A stretch of 64,000 nt of DNA, from NCBI GenBank assembly GCA_963749365.1, contig CAVVME010000006.1, forward strand, positions 62,001-126,000, read 5' to 3'. A program made the position numbers and the translations under genes. The stretch's first letter is position 1, and each line of letters begins with the position of its first letter. The notes beneath the pieces are model-generated. The model worked only from the letters and a program-made list of their open reading frames with translations, had not been told where the DNA came from and did not search any database. The DNA comes from WHSW01 sp963749365 (GTDB taxonomy: Bacteria > Actinomycetota > Thermoleophilia > Solirubrobacterales > 70-9). Below are positions 1 through 7,369 of the stretch, in pieces.

Positions 1-299
1 ATGCTCATCGCCACCCCGATGCAGATCATCTGCACGTCGGGCTTTATGTACTGCATCGTGTCGTAGATCGCCAGCCCGGCGTACACCGAGCCGCCCGGTG
101 AGTTGAGGTAGATCGAGATGTCCTTCTCGGGGTCCTCCGACTCGAGGTGGATCAGCTGGGCAACGACGAGGTTGGCGATGTCCTCGGAGATCGGGGTGCC
201 GAGGAAGATGATCCGCTCGTTGAGCAGGCGCGAGTAGATGTCGAACGCGCGCTCGCCGCGCGAGGTCTGCTCGACCACCATCGGAACCACGGGGCTCAC
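1..299 (-). CDS. clpP: ATP-dependent Clp protease proteolytic subunit, partial (C-terminus outside window)
   Basis: ClpP forms the tetradecameric serine-protease chamber that degrades unfolded substrates handed over by ClpX or ClpC in the cytoplasm. About 99 codons are visible. The N-terminus carries VVEQTSRGERAFDIYSRLL, followed by IIFLGTPI, LNSPGGSVYAGLAIYD and ICIGVAMS; the last Ser sits where the catalytic Ser of the family lies (usual context GxAAS), at about base 5. The His and Asp of the triad lie beyond base 1. I chose the GTG at 299 (M-SPVVPMVVEQ), which matches the usual ClpP N-terminus; an ATG at 281 is the alternative. Family identity is very secure. Confidence 0.95.
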   Translation of the reverse strand, partial: MSPVVPMVVEQTSRGERAFDIYSRLLNERIIFLGTPISEDIANLVVAQLIHLESEDPEKDISIYLNSPGGSVYAGLAIYDTMQYIKPDVQMICIGVAMS

Positions 300-720
300 G
301 GCGGGGCAGTCTATAAACGCCCGTCGGCGACACCGGCCGGGAGCGACCGCGGACGGGGGCGTCAGGCCGCGACCGCGTCCTCGACTCGGTCGCTGCTCAG
401 CGCGGGATCCGCGTAGTCGTGAGCCGGCCGTCGTCGCCGGGACCGGCAAACGCGGTTGGGACCGCGATGCCCGGCCCGCGCCGGGCCGCGTCATCCCTTG
501 CCGCCGGTGTTGACGTCGGTCTGGGTCTGGTAGCTGAAGGCGACGTCGGTATCGGCATCGTGGCTGCTCAGTCGCCTACGAGGTGCAGGTAAAAGCGGCG
601 AAGGATCTCGATCAGCCGCGAGTCGAAGAGCGACGTGTGAGGCACGCTGAAAGTGCTCCGGCCCCGCAGCCGCCGACGCCCAGAGCTCGCCCGGACGACA
701 AGGGGTAAGCCGCGGGCGCC
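300..720. other. Intergenic stretch with only decayed coding traces
   Basis: No intact gene is supported. On the minus strand two short frames end in protein-like tails: one stops at 568-570 (tail DSRLIEILRRFYLHLVGD) and another stops at 491-493 (tail DVAFSYQTQTDVNTGGKG). Neither has a usable start or enough length to name. They may be C-terminal scraps of lost genes, or chance. Confidence 0.3.
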
Positions 721-1410
721 CTACTTCTTGGCGGGCTCGAAGTAGGGGTTGGTGCCGACGGCGTGGTCGGTGACGTCGACCACGCGGGCGATCTCGGGAA
801 CCGCACCCGTGATGGCGACCTCGATCCCCTGGCCGAGGGTGACGGTGGCCATTCCGCAGCCCTGACAGCCGCCGCCGAGGCGCAGGTAGGCGGTGTCCTC
901 CTCGACCGCGACCAGCTCCGCGTGCCCCCCGTGCGCGGCGATGGCCGGGTTGACCTGCTGGTCGATCACTTGGCTGACCCGCTGGGCGACGTCGCCGCTG
1001 AGGTCTGCGGGCGGAGGAGCGTCGATCGGCGGGCTCGCGGGTGGCGCCATCGGCGGGCTCATCATCGGCAGCTCCGCCGGAGCCGGCGGCTTGTTCGGGT
1101 TCACGAAGGTGAACCCGCTCTGCTCGAGGCGTTGCGACCAGTCGATGGTGGCGCCTCGCAGCTTCTCGACGCTCGACTCGGGCACCACGATCGCCAGGTC
1201 GCCGTGGCGCTGCACTACGTCGCCCTGGTGCGCAGCGTCCAGCGCCTTCAGAGAGACGGTGTGGACGTATTCGCCGCCCGAGACGCCGGTCACCTCCACC
1301 CAGAGCGCCTGGTTCTCGGGGTCCTCGGACTGCGCGCGGAACCCCCTGACCTTCTCGATCGCCTGCTCGGTGATCGCAAGCGTCGGCTCGGCTGTGTCTT
1401 CGGCGGTCAT
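721..1410 (-). CDS. NifU-like Fe-S scaffold protein with degenerate HesB/IscA domain
   Basis: 229 aa. Residues ~10-100 resemble an A-type (HesB/IscA) domain but contain no cysteine at all, so that half cannot bind a cluster in the usual way. A Pro/Met-rich linker (~105-135) joins it to a NifU C-terminal domain (~140-215) with the cluster-binding motif GGGCQGCGMATV (Cys182, Cys185). This layout is that of NfuA, which carries and delivers Fe-S clusters. The start was placed at MTAEDTAEP. It is divergent from the ATP-grasp/radical SAM pair, so a role in supplying their 4Fe-4S cluster is possible but inferred. Confidence 0.85.
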   Translation of the reverse strand: MTAEDTAEPTLAITEQAIEKVRGFRAQSEDPENQALWVEVTGVSGGEYVHTVSLKALDAAHQGDVVQRHGDLAIVVPESSVEKLRGATIDWSQRLEQSGFTFVNPNKPPAPAELPMMSPPMAPPASPPIDAPPPADLSGDVAQRVSQVIDQQVNPAIAAHGGHAELVAVEEDTAYLRLGGGCQGCGMATVTLGQGIEVAITGAVPEIARVVDVTDHAVGTNPYFEPAKK

Positions 1411-1462
1411 CTCATATCCCGTATGGCTGGTCGTTCGCCGGTGGCGCCGGCCCGCCACTACC

Positions 1463-1468
1463 TACGAT
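1463..1468 (+). promoter_or_regulatory. -10 element (TACGAT) of a probably leaderless ATP-grasp gene
   Basis: TACGAT fits TANNNT and ends 6 nt before the ATG at 1475, which would place transcription start at the start codon. No Shine-Dalgarno sequence is present. Confidence 0.45.
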
Positions 1469-1474
1469 ACGCAC

Positions 1475-2704
1475 ATGGCCCGCGTCCTCCTGCTGCTGCC
1501 CACCGCCACCTACCGCGCGAGCGATTTCCTCGCCGCGTCGCGGGCGCTGGACGCCGAGGTGGTGGTCGCCTCCGAGCGCCGGCAGGCGATGTCGGGGACG
1601 ATGGGAGACCGGGCGCTGGTGGTGGACCTGAGGCGGCCGGAGGCCGCCGCCGAGGCCATCGTCGCCCGGGCGCAGGATAAGCCGCTCGACGCGGTGGTCG
1701 GCGCTGACGAGCAGGGCGTGCTCGTGGCCGCGCTGGCCGCCGCGCGCTTGGGGCTCGCGCACAACCCGCCCGAGGCGGTCGCGGCGACCAGGGACAAGAC
1801 CGTGATGCGTGGAGCTTTCGCGGCCGCCGGCCTGCGCCAGCCCGACTACCGGGTCGCCGGGCCCGACGCGGACGTGGCGCAGCTCGCCGGCGAGGTCGGT
1901 CTTCCCTGCGTGGTCAAGGCGGTTTCGCTGTCGGCGAGCCGCGGCGTGATCCGCGCCGACGATCCGCCGGCGGTCGACGCTGCGGCCGAGCGGGTCAGGG
2001 CGATCCTCGCCGAGGCCGGCGAGGACCCGGACGCGCCGCTGCTGATCGAGCGCTACGTCCCGGGCGTAGAGGTGGCCGTCGAGGGCCTCTTGCGCGGCGG
2101 CGCCCTCGAGATCCTGGCGGTGTTCGACAAGCCGGATCCCCTCGAGGGCCCTTACTTCGAGGAGACCATCTACGTGACCCCGTCGCGCCTGCCCGCGGAG
2201 ACCCTCGAGGCCGTCAGCCTGCTCACGGCCGAGGCGGCCGCCGCGCTCGGCCTGGTCGAGGGGCCGATACACGCCGAGCTGCGGATCGACGGGGGTAGCG
2301 TGTGGATGCTCGAGCTCGGCGCCCGCTCGATCGGCGGGCTGTGCTCGCGCTCGCTGCGCTTCGGGATGAGCATGAGCCTCGAGGAGCTCATCCTGCGCCA
2401 CGCCCTCGGGCTGCCGCTCGACGACCTGAGCCGCGAGACCGCCGCTTCCGGGGTGATCATGCTCCCGATCCCGAAGGCGGGGGTGCTGAAGGAGGTGCGC
2501 GGGCAGGCCGAGGCACTGGCGGTGCCCGGTGTGACCGGGCTCGAGATCTCGATCGCGCGCGGCAAGGCGGTGCGGGCGCTGCCCGAAGCCGACCGCTATC
2601 TCGGCTTCCTCTTCGCCCGCGGCGAGACGCCCGAGCAGGTCGAGCGGGCGCTGCGCACCGCCCACGGCCAGCTCGAGGTCGTGATCGGCGAGCCGTCGGA
2701 GTGA
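1475..2704 (+). CDS. ATP-grasp domain enzyme
   Basis: 409 aa. The N-terminus MARVLLLLPTATYRASDF looks like the Rossmann-like pre-ATP-grasp domain. Central features of an ATP-grasp fold are visible: DKTVMRGAFAAAGL, LPCVVKAVSLSASRGVIR (nucleotide-binding Lys and Ser/Gly-rich loop), LLIERYVPGVEVAVEGLL, and the Mg-binding segment IHAELRIDGGSVWMLELGAR. These enzymes activate a carboxylate as acyl phosphate and ligate it to an amine or thiol; the substrate is not evident. A radical SAM gene follows after 26 nt on the same strand. The pairing suggests a shared pathway making or modifying a peptide-like or amino-acid product. The start at 1475 was chosen because a -10-like TACGAT lies just before it. 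Confidence 0.8.
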   Translation: MARVLLLLPTATYRASDFLAASRALDAEVVVASERRQAMSGTMGDRALVVDLRRPEAAAEAIVARAQDKPLDAVVGADEQGVLVAALAAARLGLAHNPPEAVAATRDKTVMRGAFAAAGLRQPDYRVAGPDADVAQLAGEVGLPCVVKAVSLSASRGVIRADDPPAVDAAAERVRAILAEAGEDPDAPLLIERYVPGVEVAVEGLLRGGALEILAVFDKPDPLEGPYFEETIYVTPSRLPAETLEAVSLLTAEAAAALGLVEGPIHAELRIDGGSVWMLELGARSIGGLCSRSLRFGMSMSLEELILRHALGLPLDDLSRETAASGVIMLPIPKAGVLKEVRGQAEALAVPGVTGLEISIARGKAVRALPEADRYLGFLFARGETPEQVERALRTAHGQLEVVIGEPSE

Positions 2705-2718
2705 AGCGAAGCGAAGGC

Positions 2719-2724
2719 TATCCT
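2719..2724 (+). promoter_or_regulatory. -10-like TATCCT before the radical SAM gene
   Basis: TATCCT ends 6 nt upstream of the GTG at 2731. It could give the radical SAM gene its own leaderless transcript in addition to read-through from the ATP-grasp gene. Confidence 0.4.
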
Positions 2725-2730
2725 GGCGCT

Positions 2731-4155
2731 GTGCGGGTCCTGCTGATCTCCACCTACGAGCTTGGTCATCAGCCGTTGCACCTGGCCTCGCCAGCGGCCG
2801 CCCTGGAGGCCGCCGGGCATCGGGTTCGGTGCATCGATCTCTCCGTCGAGCAGCTTGATCGAGACAAGATCGACTGGGCCGAGGCCGTCGGCGTCTCCGT
2901 TCCGATGCACACCGCGATGCGACTGGCGATCGGGGCCGGCGAGCAAATTCGAGCGATCCGGCCCCCGTTGCCGATCTGTTTCTACGGTCTCTACGCCGCG
3001 GTCAGTGACGACCCGACGATCGGTGGACTGGTCGACCGGCTGATCGCCGGCGAGTACGAGTCGGAGCTGGTGGAGTGGGTTGAGGCGCTCGGCGACTCGC
3101 CGGCGCTGCGACCGGCAACCAGCTCGATCGACCTGGGGCGCCACGAGTTTCACACCCCGAGCCGAGGGCAGCTGCCGCCCATCAAGCGCTACGCGCGGTT
3201 GGAGCGCGATGGCGAGGAGCAGCTCGCGGGGTACGTCGAGGCCAGCCACGGCTGCGTGCACAAGTGCCGGCACTGCCCGGTGCCTGTCGCCTATGACGGC
3301 CGGATCCGGATCGTCGGGAGCTCCGTGGTGATGGCGGATATCGAACAGTTGGTGGCGGCGGGGGCGCGCCATATCACCTTCGGCGACCCGGACTTCCTAA
3401 ACGGCGTCAAGCATTCCCTGCAAGTGGCGCGCGAGCTTCACCGCCACTTTCCCGAGGTCACCTTCGACTGCACGACCAAGGTCGAGCACATCCTCGAGCA
3501 TCGTCAGGTCTGGCCCGAGCTCAGCGAATATGGGTGCCTCTTCGTGATCTCGGCGTTCGAGTCGCTCAACGCCGAGATCCTCACCTATCTCGACAAGGGT
3601 CACACCGCCGACGAGGCCGCCCAGGCGGTGGCCTTGCTGCGCGAGCATGGGATCGAGATCCGCCCGTCGTGGTTGCCGTTCACGCCCTGGGCGACACCGC
3701 AGGACATCCTCGAGATCCTCGATTTCGTGATTGCCAACGAGATGGTGGGAAACGTGGATCCGATCCAGTACACGATCCGTCTGCTCGTGCCCAAGGGCTC
3801 GCTGCTGCTCGATCGCCCCGAGCTCACACCGCACCTGCAGGACTACGATCGCGACCGCCTCACCTATAACTGGCAAGCCGGGGATCCGCAGCTGGATCGC
3901 CTCCATGGCGAGCTCGCCGGAATCGTCGAGGCCGATGTCGCGGCGGAGGTCGACAGCGTGTCGACGTTTCGGACCCTGTATCGGGCGGTGGCCGATGCCG
4001 CGGGACATTCAGCCGACCCCGCCGACCTTGGCGACGTCGAGCCGCGCCCGCGGCTCACCGAGGCATGGTTCTGCTGCGCCGAGCCCACCGACATCCAGCT
4101 AGCCTCGGTGGCCGGCAGCGAGCCGGTCGCTTTAGCGGGCTCGACCGAGCCCTGA
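2731..4155 (+). CDS. B12-binding radical SAM protein with CCAEP tail
   Basis: 474 aa. Residues 1-~130 (MRVLLISTYELGHQPLHLASP...) form a cobalamin-binding-like domain. The radical SAM core follows with the 4Fe-4S motif Cys175-x3-Cys179-x2-Cys182 in SHGCVHKCRHCPVP, then FGDPDFLNG and the rest of the TIM barrel. Near the C-terminus is AWFCCAEPTD, with Cys448-Cys449. This matches the family I know as CUAEP/CCAEP-tail radical SAM (seleno)proteins, in which the second Cys can be selenocysteine; here both codons are TGC (4072-4077). An in-frame GTG at 2701 overlaps the previous stop, but the conserved sequence begins at 2731. The reaction is unknown. Neighbours (ATP-grasp upstream, DsrE-like facing) suggest sulfur or selenium chemistry; that part is inference. 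Confidence 0.88.
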   Translation: MRVLLISTYELGHQPLHLASPAAALEAAGHRVRCIDLSVEQLDRDKIDWAEAVGVSVPMHTAMRLAIGAGEQIRAIRPPLPICFYGLYAAVSDDPTIGGLVDRLIAGEYESELVEWVEALGDSPALRPATSSIDLGRHEFHTPSRGQLPPIKRYARLERDGEEQLAGYVEASHGCVHKCRHCPVPVAYDGRIRIVGSSVVMADIEQLVAAGARHITFGDPDFLNGVKHSLQVARELHRHFPEVTFDCTTKVEHILEHRQVWPELSEYGCLFVISAFESLNAEILTYLDKGHTADEAAQAVALLREHGIEIRPSWLPFTPWATPQDILEILDFVIANEMVGNVDPIQYTIRLLVPKGSLLLDRPELTPHLQDYDRDRLTYNWQAGDPQLDRLHGELAGIVEADVAAEVDSVSTFRTLYRAVADAAGHSADPADLGDVEPRPRLTEAWFCCAEPTDIQLASVAGSEPVALAGSTEP

Positions 4156-4175
4156 GACCGCCTTGCGCTTCGCAG

Positions 4176-4541
4176 CTACAGCGTGATCACTTGGTCCGGC
4201 GGGTTTCCCAACAGCGCCCCGTAGAGGTCCGGAAAGCAGCCGACCCGCACTCCCGCGACCGTGCCGCTGGGACGGCAGTCGCCCGGCTCACCCTCCGCGA
4301 GCGAGCGCTCGATCGCGCACCGGTCGCAGAGCATCAGCATGATCCCCTGCTCCTCGGCAACCTCGGCGAGGCGCTCGCCGAGCGGATCTCCCGAGCGCAG
4401 CACGTAGGTGTTGTCGTCGAAGAAGAACATCCCGACGACCTCCCCCCCGTGGTTTCCCTGCTCGAGCTGCGGCAGGATCATCTTGCCGAGCTTGTAGCTC
4501 GCCGTATGCCCGGAGGTGGAGAAGATGTAGGCGACCTTCAC
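4176..4541 (-). CDS. DsrE-family protein with CxxC (SaoD-like)
   Basis: 121 aa. It starts MKVAYIFSTSGHTASYKLGK and has the DsrE/DsrF-like alpha/beta layout: VVGMFFFDDNTYVLRSGDPLGERL, then IMLMLCDRCAIER, then GVRVGCFPDLYGALL. DsrE proteins carry persulfide sulfur on a Cys; the CDRC pair and the later Cys residues (GDC, GCF) are candidates. I recall SaoD, a DsrE relative in selenium-associated operons, as the closest named family, from memory only. A GTG start at 4541 follows a G-rich ribosome site (GGGGGGC). It converges on the CCAEP radical SAM gene with 20 nt between the stops, so the link to that system is by position. Confidence 0.72.
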   Translation of the reverse strand: MKVAYIFSTSGHTASYKLGKMILPQLEQGNHGGEVVGMFFFDDNTYVLRSGDPLGERLAEVAEEQGIMLMLCDRCAIERSLAEGEPGDCRPSGTVAGVRVGCFPDLYGALLGNPPDQVITL

Positions 4542-4551
4542 GCCCCCCAGC

Positions 4552-4704
4552 CTAGCCTCCACACGGCGTCTTGCCCGCGGCCCGGTTCCACACGACGAAG
4601 GCGTGCTCACCCATCCACCGACTCAGCCGCTCCTCACCGGACTTCCCGAAGGTGATCCGTTTCGCGGTTCCCGGATTCCTGCTCGAGATCCGACCGCTCG
4701 ATTA
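4552..4704 (-). pseudogene. Possible C-terminal remnant of a GIY-YIG-like protein
   Basis: An open stretch of ~50 codons between a TAA and a TAG, with no plausible start, reads ...KRITFGKSGEERLSRWMGEH and ends VVWNRAAGKTPCGG. The pattern FGKSGEERLSRWM..H resembles the C-terminal part of GIY-YIG nuclease family proteins that I remember; the catalytic GIY-YIG part is missing. The remnant ends 11 nt before the DsrE-like start on the same strand. Identification is weak. Confidence 0.35.
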
Positions 4705-4824
4705 TCCGAAAACCTATCCATCCTCGCCCTCATCCGGAGCCGGCCGGGGGGCGCTGCGGCGATCTGTCCACTGTGCCACTGACCGGCTCGTGCGTTTGCG
4801 ATAGGGCAGTTGAGGGCTACTCGC

Positions 4825-5562
4825 CTAGGCCCCGTACTCGCCGTGTCGCCGGACCCAAATGGGTCGGTCGGCGGGCTCCTGGCGTCCCTTCGGGGTCCGG
4901 TCGAGCAGGCCGTAGTAGCCCATGGCGGGCCCCTCGAGCCCCCGCGCGGTCGTCACGTAGGTGCGGTAGACGGTCGCGTCGGACAGCGTATACACGCTCA
5001 TGCCGGGACCTTCCGTGACGTATCCCTTCACGTCGGTGCCGGAGAGCGTCGCCATCAGCTCGACCGACGGTGGGATCTCGCCCTCCAGGAACGGCTCCAG
5101 CTCCTCTTCGGTGTTGAGGAATCCGAGGTCGCGATTGAAGTCGTCGCCAACCGTTGAGACCCAGTCCAGGTTGTCCCAACCCATCCGCTCCTTATAGGCC
5201 TTGAGCCTGTCCACCGGAGCGCGCGAGACGAGCCGCACCGTCACATCCCCGGCGTTTAGGTGCGGGGCGTTCGCATTGAGGTTGTCGGCGATCGACGAAC
5301 AAACCGTGCAGCCCGCCTCGTAGGGCGGGCCGAACATGAAGTGGTAGATGAGCAGTTGGGAACGCCCATCGAAGAGGTCGGCGAGCGACTTGTCGCCGTC
5401 CTCAGTCTCGAACCTGTAGTCCTTCTCGACCGGAACCCACGGGAGCTCCTGTCGCTTCTTGGTCAGCTCATCGCCGCGGCGCGTGAGCTCCTTCTCCTCC
5501 TTGAGCAGCTCGTCGCGCTCCGCCTGCCATTCCTCCTGCGTTCCGACCTTGTGCCCGGCCAT
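4825..5562 (-). CDS. DUF899 thioredoxin-like protein
   Basis: 245 aa, the usual size for DUF899. After a charged coiled N-terminus (EEWQAERDELLKEEKELT, then LPWVPVEKDYRFET) comes the thioredoxin-like core SQLLIYHFMFGPPYEAGC, with a CxxC (GCTVCSS) followed by VRLVSRAPVDRLKAYKERMG. The C-terminus ends PIWVRRHGEYGA. The family is thought to be a thiol-disulfide oxidoreductase, but no reaction is established. The ATG at 5562 follows an AGGAGG ribosome site; the frame stays open upstream but without conserved sequence. It stands alone, next to a decayed SnoaL-like gene. Confidence 0.88.
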   Translation of the reverse strand: MAGHKVGTQEEWQAERDELLKEEKELTRRGDELTKKRQELPWVPVEKDYRFETEDGDKSLADLFDGRSQLLIYHFMFGPPYEAGCTVCSSIADNLNANAPHLNAGDVTVRLVSRAPVDRLKAYKERMGWDNLDWVSTVGDDFNRDLGFLNTEEELEPFLEGEIPPSVELMATLSGTDVKGYVTEGPGMSVYTLSDATVYRTYVTTARGLEGPAMGYYGLLDRTPKGRQEPADRPIWVRRHGEYGA

Positions 5563-5637
5563 CAGGCCGCCTCCTCTTCCGTTCCGCTCCAAGTATGGCG
5601 CGAAGCCCTCGGAGCAGCGGGGCTTTCGAAGTAGGCG

Positions 5638-5908
5638 ATGTCGCAGACAGAACGTCGATCGATACCGGCAACGCATCGACGCCTTCAACCGGCGCGACCT
5701 CGAGGCGTTTCTCGCCCTGGCCGAGCCTGAGGTGATTGGGATCTCCCGACTACTTGCGATCGAGGCTGGCTCCTTTCGAGGTCACGACGGCACCACACGA
5801 GTGGGGGGAAGACCTTGCTCGATGTCTTCCCGGAATTCACGATCGAGATCGTGTGGGTGCGCGAAAGCGAGCAGGAAGCCCTCGAAGCCGCGGGCGTCCG
5901 GAGTAGAC
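5638..5908 (+). pseudogene. SnoaL-like (NTF2-fold) gene, frameshifted and internally deleted
   Basis: ATG-TCG-CAG at 5638 gives the family start MSQ, but the conserved continuation QNVDRYRQRIDAFNRRDLEA lies in another frame, so there is a shift right after the start. The second frame runs to FRGHDGTT; the family sequence then resumes in a third frame as LLDVFPEFTIEIVWVRESEQ and ends EALEAAGV, the usual tail of this family. The middle (about 40 residues of the beta-sheet in intact paralogues such as 15605-16003) is missing. Two shifts plus a deletion make it a clear pseudogene. Confidence 0.75.
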
Positions 5909-5979
5909 GCCGCGAAGGGCCTGGGGAATCCTGGGTTCGGCGCGCTAACTTGCGTTTAGCGACGCGGAAGGAGGCGACG

Positions 5980-6639
5980 ATGCACAACCCGCTTCGGTCG
6001 GAGGCCGAGATGTTCCGCGTCGTCGTGATCGTCGTCATCGCAGCTCTGCCGGTGATCGTCGTCGGCCTGCTCACCGAGCCGATCTACGCGGCGATCCTGC
6101 TCGGGCTCGAGATCCTGGCCGGGCTCTGGGCGCTGTGGCGAAGCCTGCGTGGAGCCGAACCGCACGTCGCCGACGTCGCCGCCGGCGGAGACAACGCCCA
6201 CCGGGTCCTGGTGGTCGCCAACGAGACGGTCGCCGGCAAGGTCCTCCTGGAGGAGGTCGAAATCCGCTGCCGGGGGGAGAGCGAGGTCAAGGTGATCGTC
6301 CCGGCGCTGGCGTCGTCGCGGCTCGGGCATCTCACCCACGACGTCGATGGGGCGATCGCCGACGCGCGGCAGCGCCTCGAGTCCTCGCTCGCCGCGATGT
6401 CGGCCGCCGGCATCGACGCGACGGGCCAGGTTGGCGACCACCACGACCCGAACGCCGCGATCGAGGACGCGTTGGCGACCTTCGCCGCCGACGAGGTCGT
6501 GATCTCGACCCATCCTCCCGAGCGCTCGCGGTGGCTGGAATCGGGCGTGGTCGAGCGGGCGAGGCGCGACATACCGCTACCGGTCACCCACGTGATCGTC
6601 GACCTTGAGGCTGAGGCCGGGGTCCGAAGCGTCTCCTGA
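5980..6639 (+). CDS. Membrane-anchored Usp-like domain protein
   Basis: 219 aa. Two hydrophobic helices (residues ~11-30 and ~34-50, VVVIVVIAALPVIVVGLL and IYAAILLGLEILAGLWAL) precede a soluble domain that starts RVLVVANETVAGKVL and contains VKVIVPALASS, AIEDALATFAADEVVISTHP and SRWLESGVVERAR. The soluble part resembles a universal-stress-protein-like (alpha/beta nucleotide-binding) domain without a clear G-2x-G-9x-G(S/T) ATP loop. The same domain occurs twice in the gene at 20884-21807 inside the oxidase operon. The start at 5980 has a strong GGAAGGAGG ribosome site. Function unknown. Confidence 0.7.
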   Translation: MHNPLRSEAEMFRVVVIVVIAALPVIVVGLLTEPIYAAILLGLEILAGLWALWRSLRGAEPHVADVAAGGDNAHRVLVVANETVAGKVLLEEVEIRCRGESEVKVIVPALASSRLGHLTHDVDGAIADARQRLESSLAAMSAAGIDATGQVGDHHDPNAAIEDALATFAADEVVISTHPPERSRWLESGVVERARRDIPLPVTHVIVDLEAEAGVRSVS

Positions 6640-6877
6640 GCGCGTCGAGCGCGACGGCCGGGGCCGCCGGCGCCCGGCCCTACGAGCCGCCCTGCTGGAC
6701 CTTACGGAGGATGTATTGGACTCTCGCGCCGCATCCGCTGACGTAAAACGCGTGCGCGACAGTCAGCCCGAAGGGCCAAAGTACCTGGTTGCCCTTCCTT
6801 TGCCTCCGTGCCTGCGCTCAGGCACGACCTACGGATACCTCCTCCGTGGTGCCCTGGTACTCAGCTCGGTACTGCCG

Positions 6878-6970
6878 ATGGCTTCGAGCCTCGAGCGGGC
6901 GCTGCGAGCGGCCGAGCGAAAGGAACGCAAAGAACTCGATAACGAGCTGGATCGCATCCTGGCCAAGTGA
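6878..6970 (+). CDS. Possible 30-residue basic/acidic helical peptide
   Basis: An ATG at 6878 opens a 30-codon frame, MASSLERALRAAERKERKEL and on to DRILAK, rich in alternating Arg/Lys/Glu and predicted to be one amphipathic helix. No clear ribosome site is present and the frame is open upstream, so it may be the tail of a lost gene. Unrecognised. Confidence 0.25.
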   Translation: MASSLERALRAAERKERKELDNELDRILAK

Positions 6971-6974
6971 AGCC

Positions 6975-7006
6975 GGTCCAGTTCATCCGCGGTCCAGTTC
7001 ATCCGC
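6975..7006. repeat. Perfect 16-bp tandem duplication
   Basis: GGTCCAGTTCATCCGC occurs twice head to tail (6975-6990 and 6991-7006) with no mismatch, in a noncoding stretch. It probably records a recent slippage or insertion/excision event. Confidence 0.9.
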
Positions 7007-7221
7007 GAATACTTCGGTCAACCCACTGAGCCCGCGCTCGTCGGGACGAAGCTAGGCGCGGAGGCTCGCCGGCACCGGGGACCAGCGGGCGCGGGGTCCC
7101 GCCTTCGTTCCGCCCGCGCCGCCCCCGGGAACGAGAACTGAGGGCGTCCCCAGGCCTACTCCGACAGCCCGGCGGCTTCGCGACCCGGGAGCGGGCGCGA
7201 GAGTGGGTAGTTGGCGCGTTG

Positions 7222-7357
7222 CGGGTCTTGGGTAGGACGCGGCGCTAAGGGCATACAGCCCGCCCAAGCTGGGGTGATCCACGAACGGCCTGGCAGGGAC
7301 CCGACGCTGTTTCGCTTTTCGTCCGTAGCGGTAGTTCTGCTTTGCATGGAAAGCGAC
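7222..7357 (-). repeat. Dispersed island repeat, copy A (minus orientation)
   Basis: Read on the minus strand it holds, in order, CGCTTTCCATGCAAAGCAG, GGACGAAAAGCGAAACAGC, CGTGGATCACC and TGTATGCCCTTAGCGCCGCG. The same blocks occur in the same order in copy B at 7808-7903, on the opposite strand. It lies just 3' of the ion-channel-like gene in that gene's own orientation. The remainder of 6971-7369 holds only the tandem duplication and nothing else I can name. Confidence 0.75.
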
Positions 7358-7369
7358 ACTTTCCACCCC

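Noticed and set aside
763..1680. Long plus-strand open frames over the NifU-like gene
   Set aside because: Arg/Ala/Gly-rich translation typical of antisense frames in high-GC DNA; the minus-strand protein has clear domain conservation.
4066..4090. Selenocysteine codon in the radical SAM tail
   Set aside because: Both codons are TGC; there is no in-frame TGA before the stop at 4153-4155.
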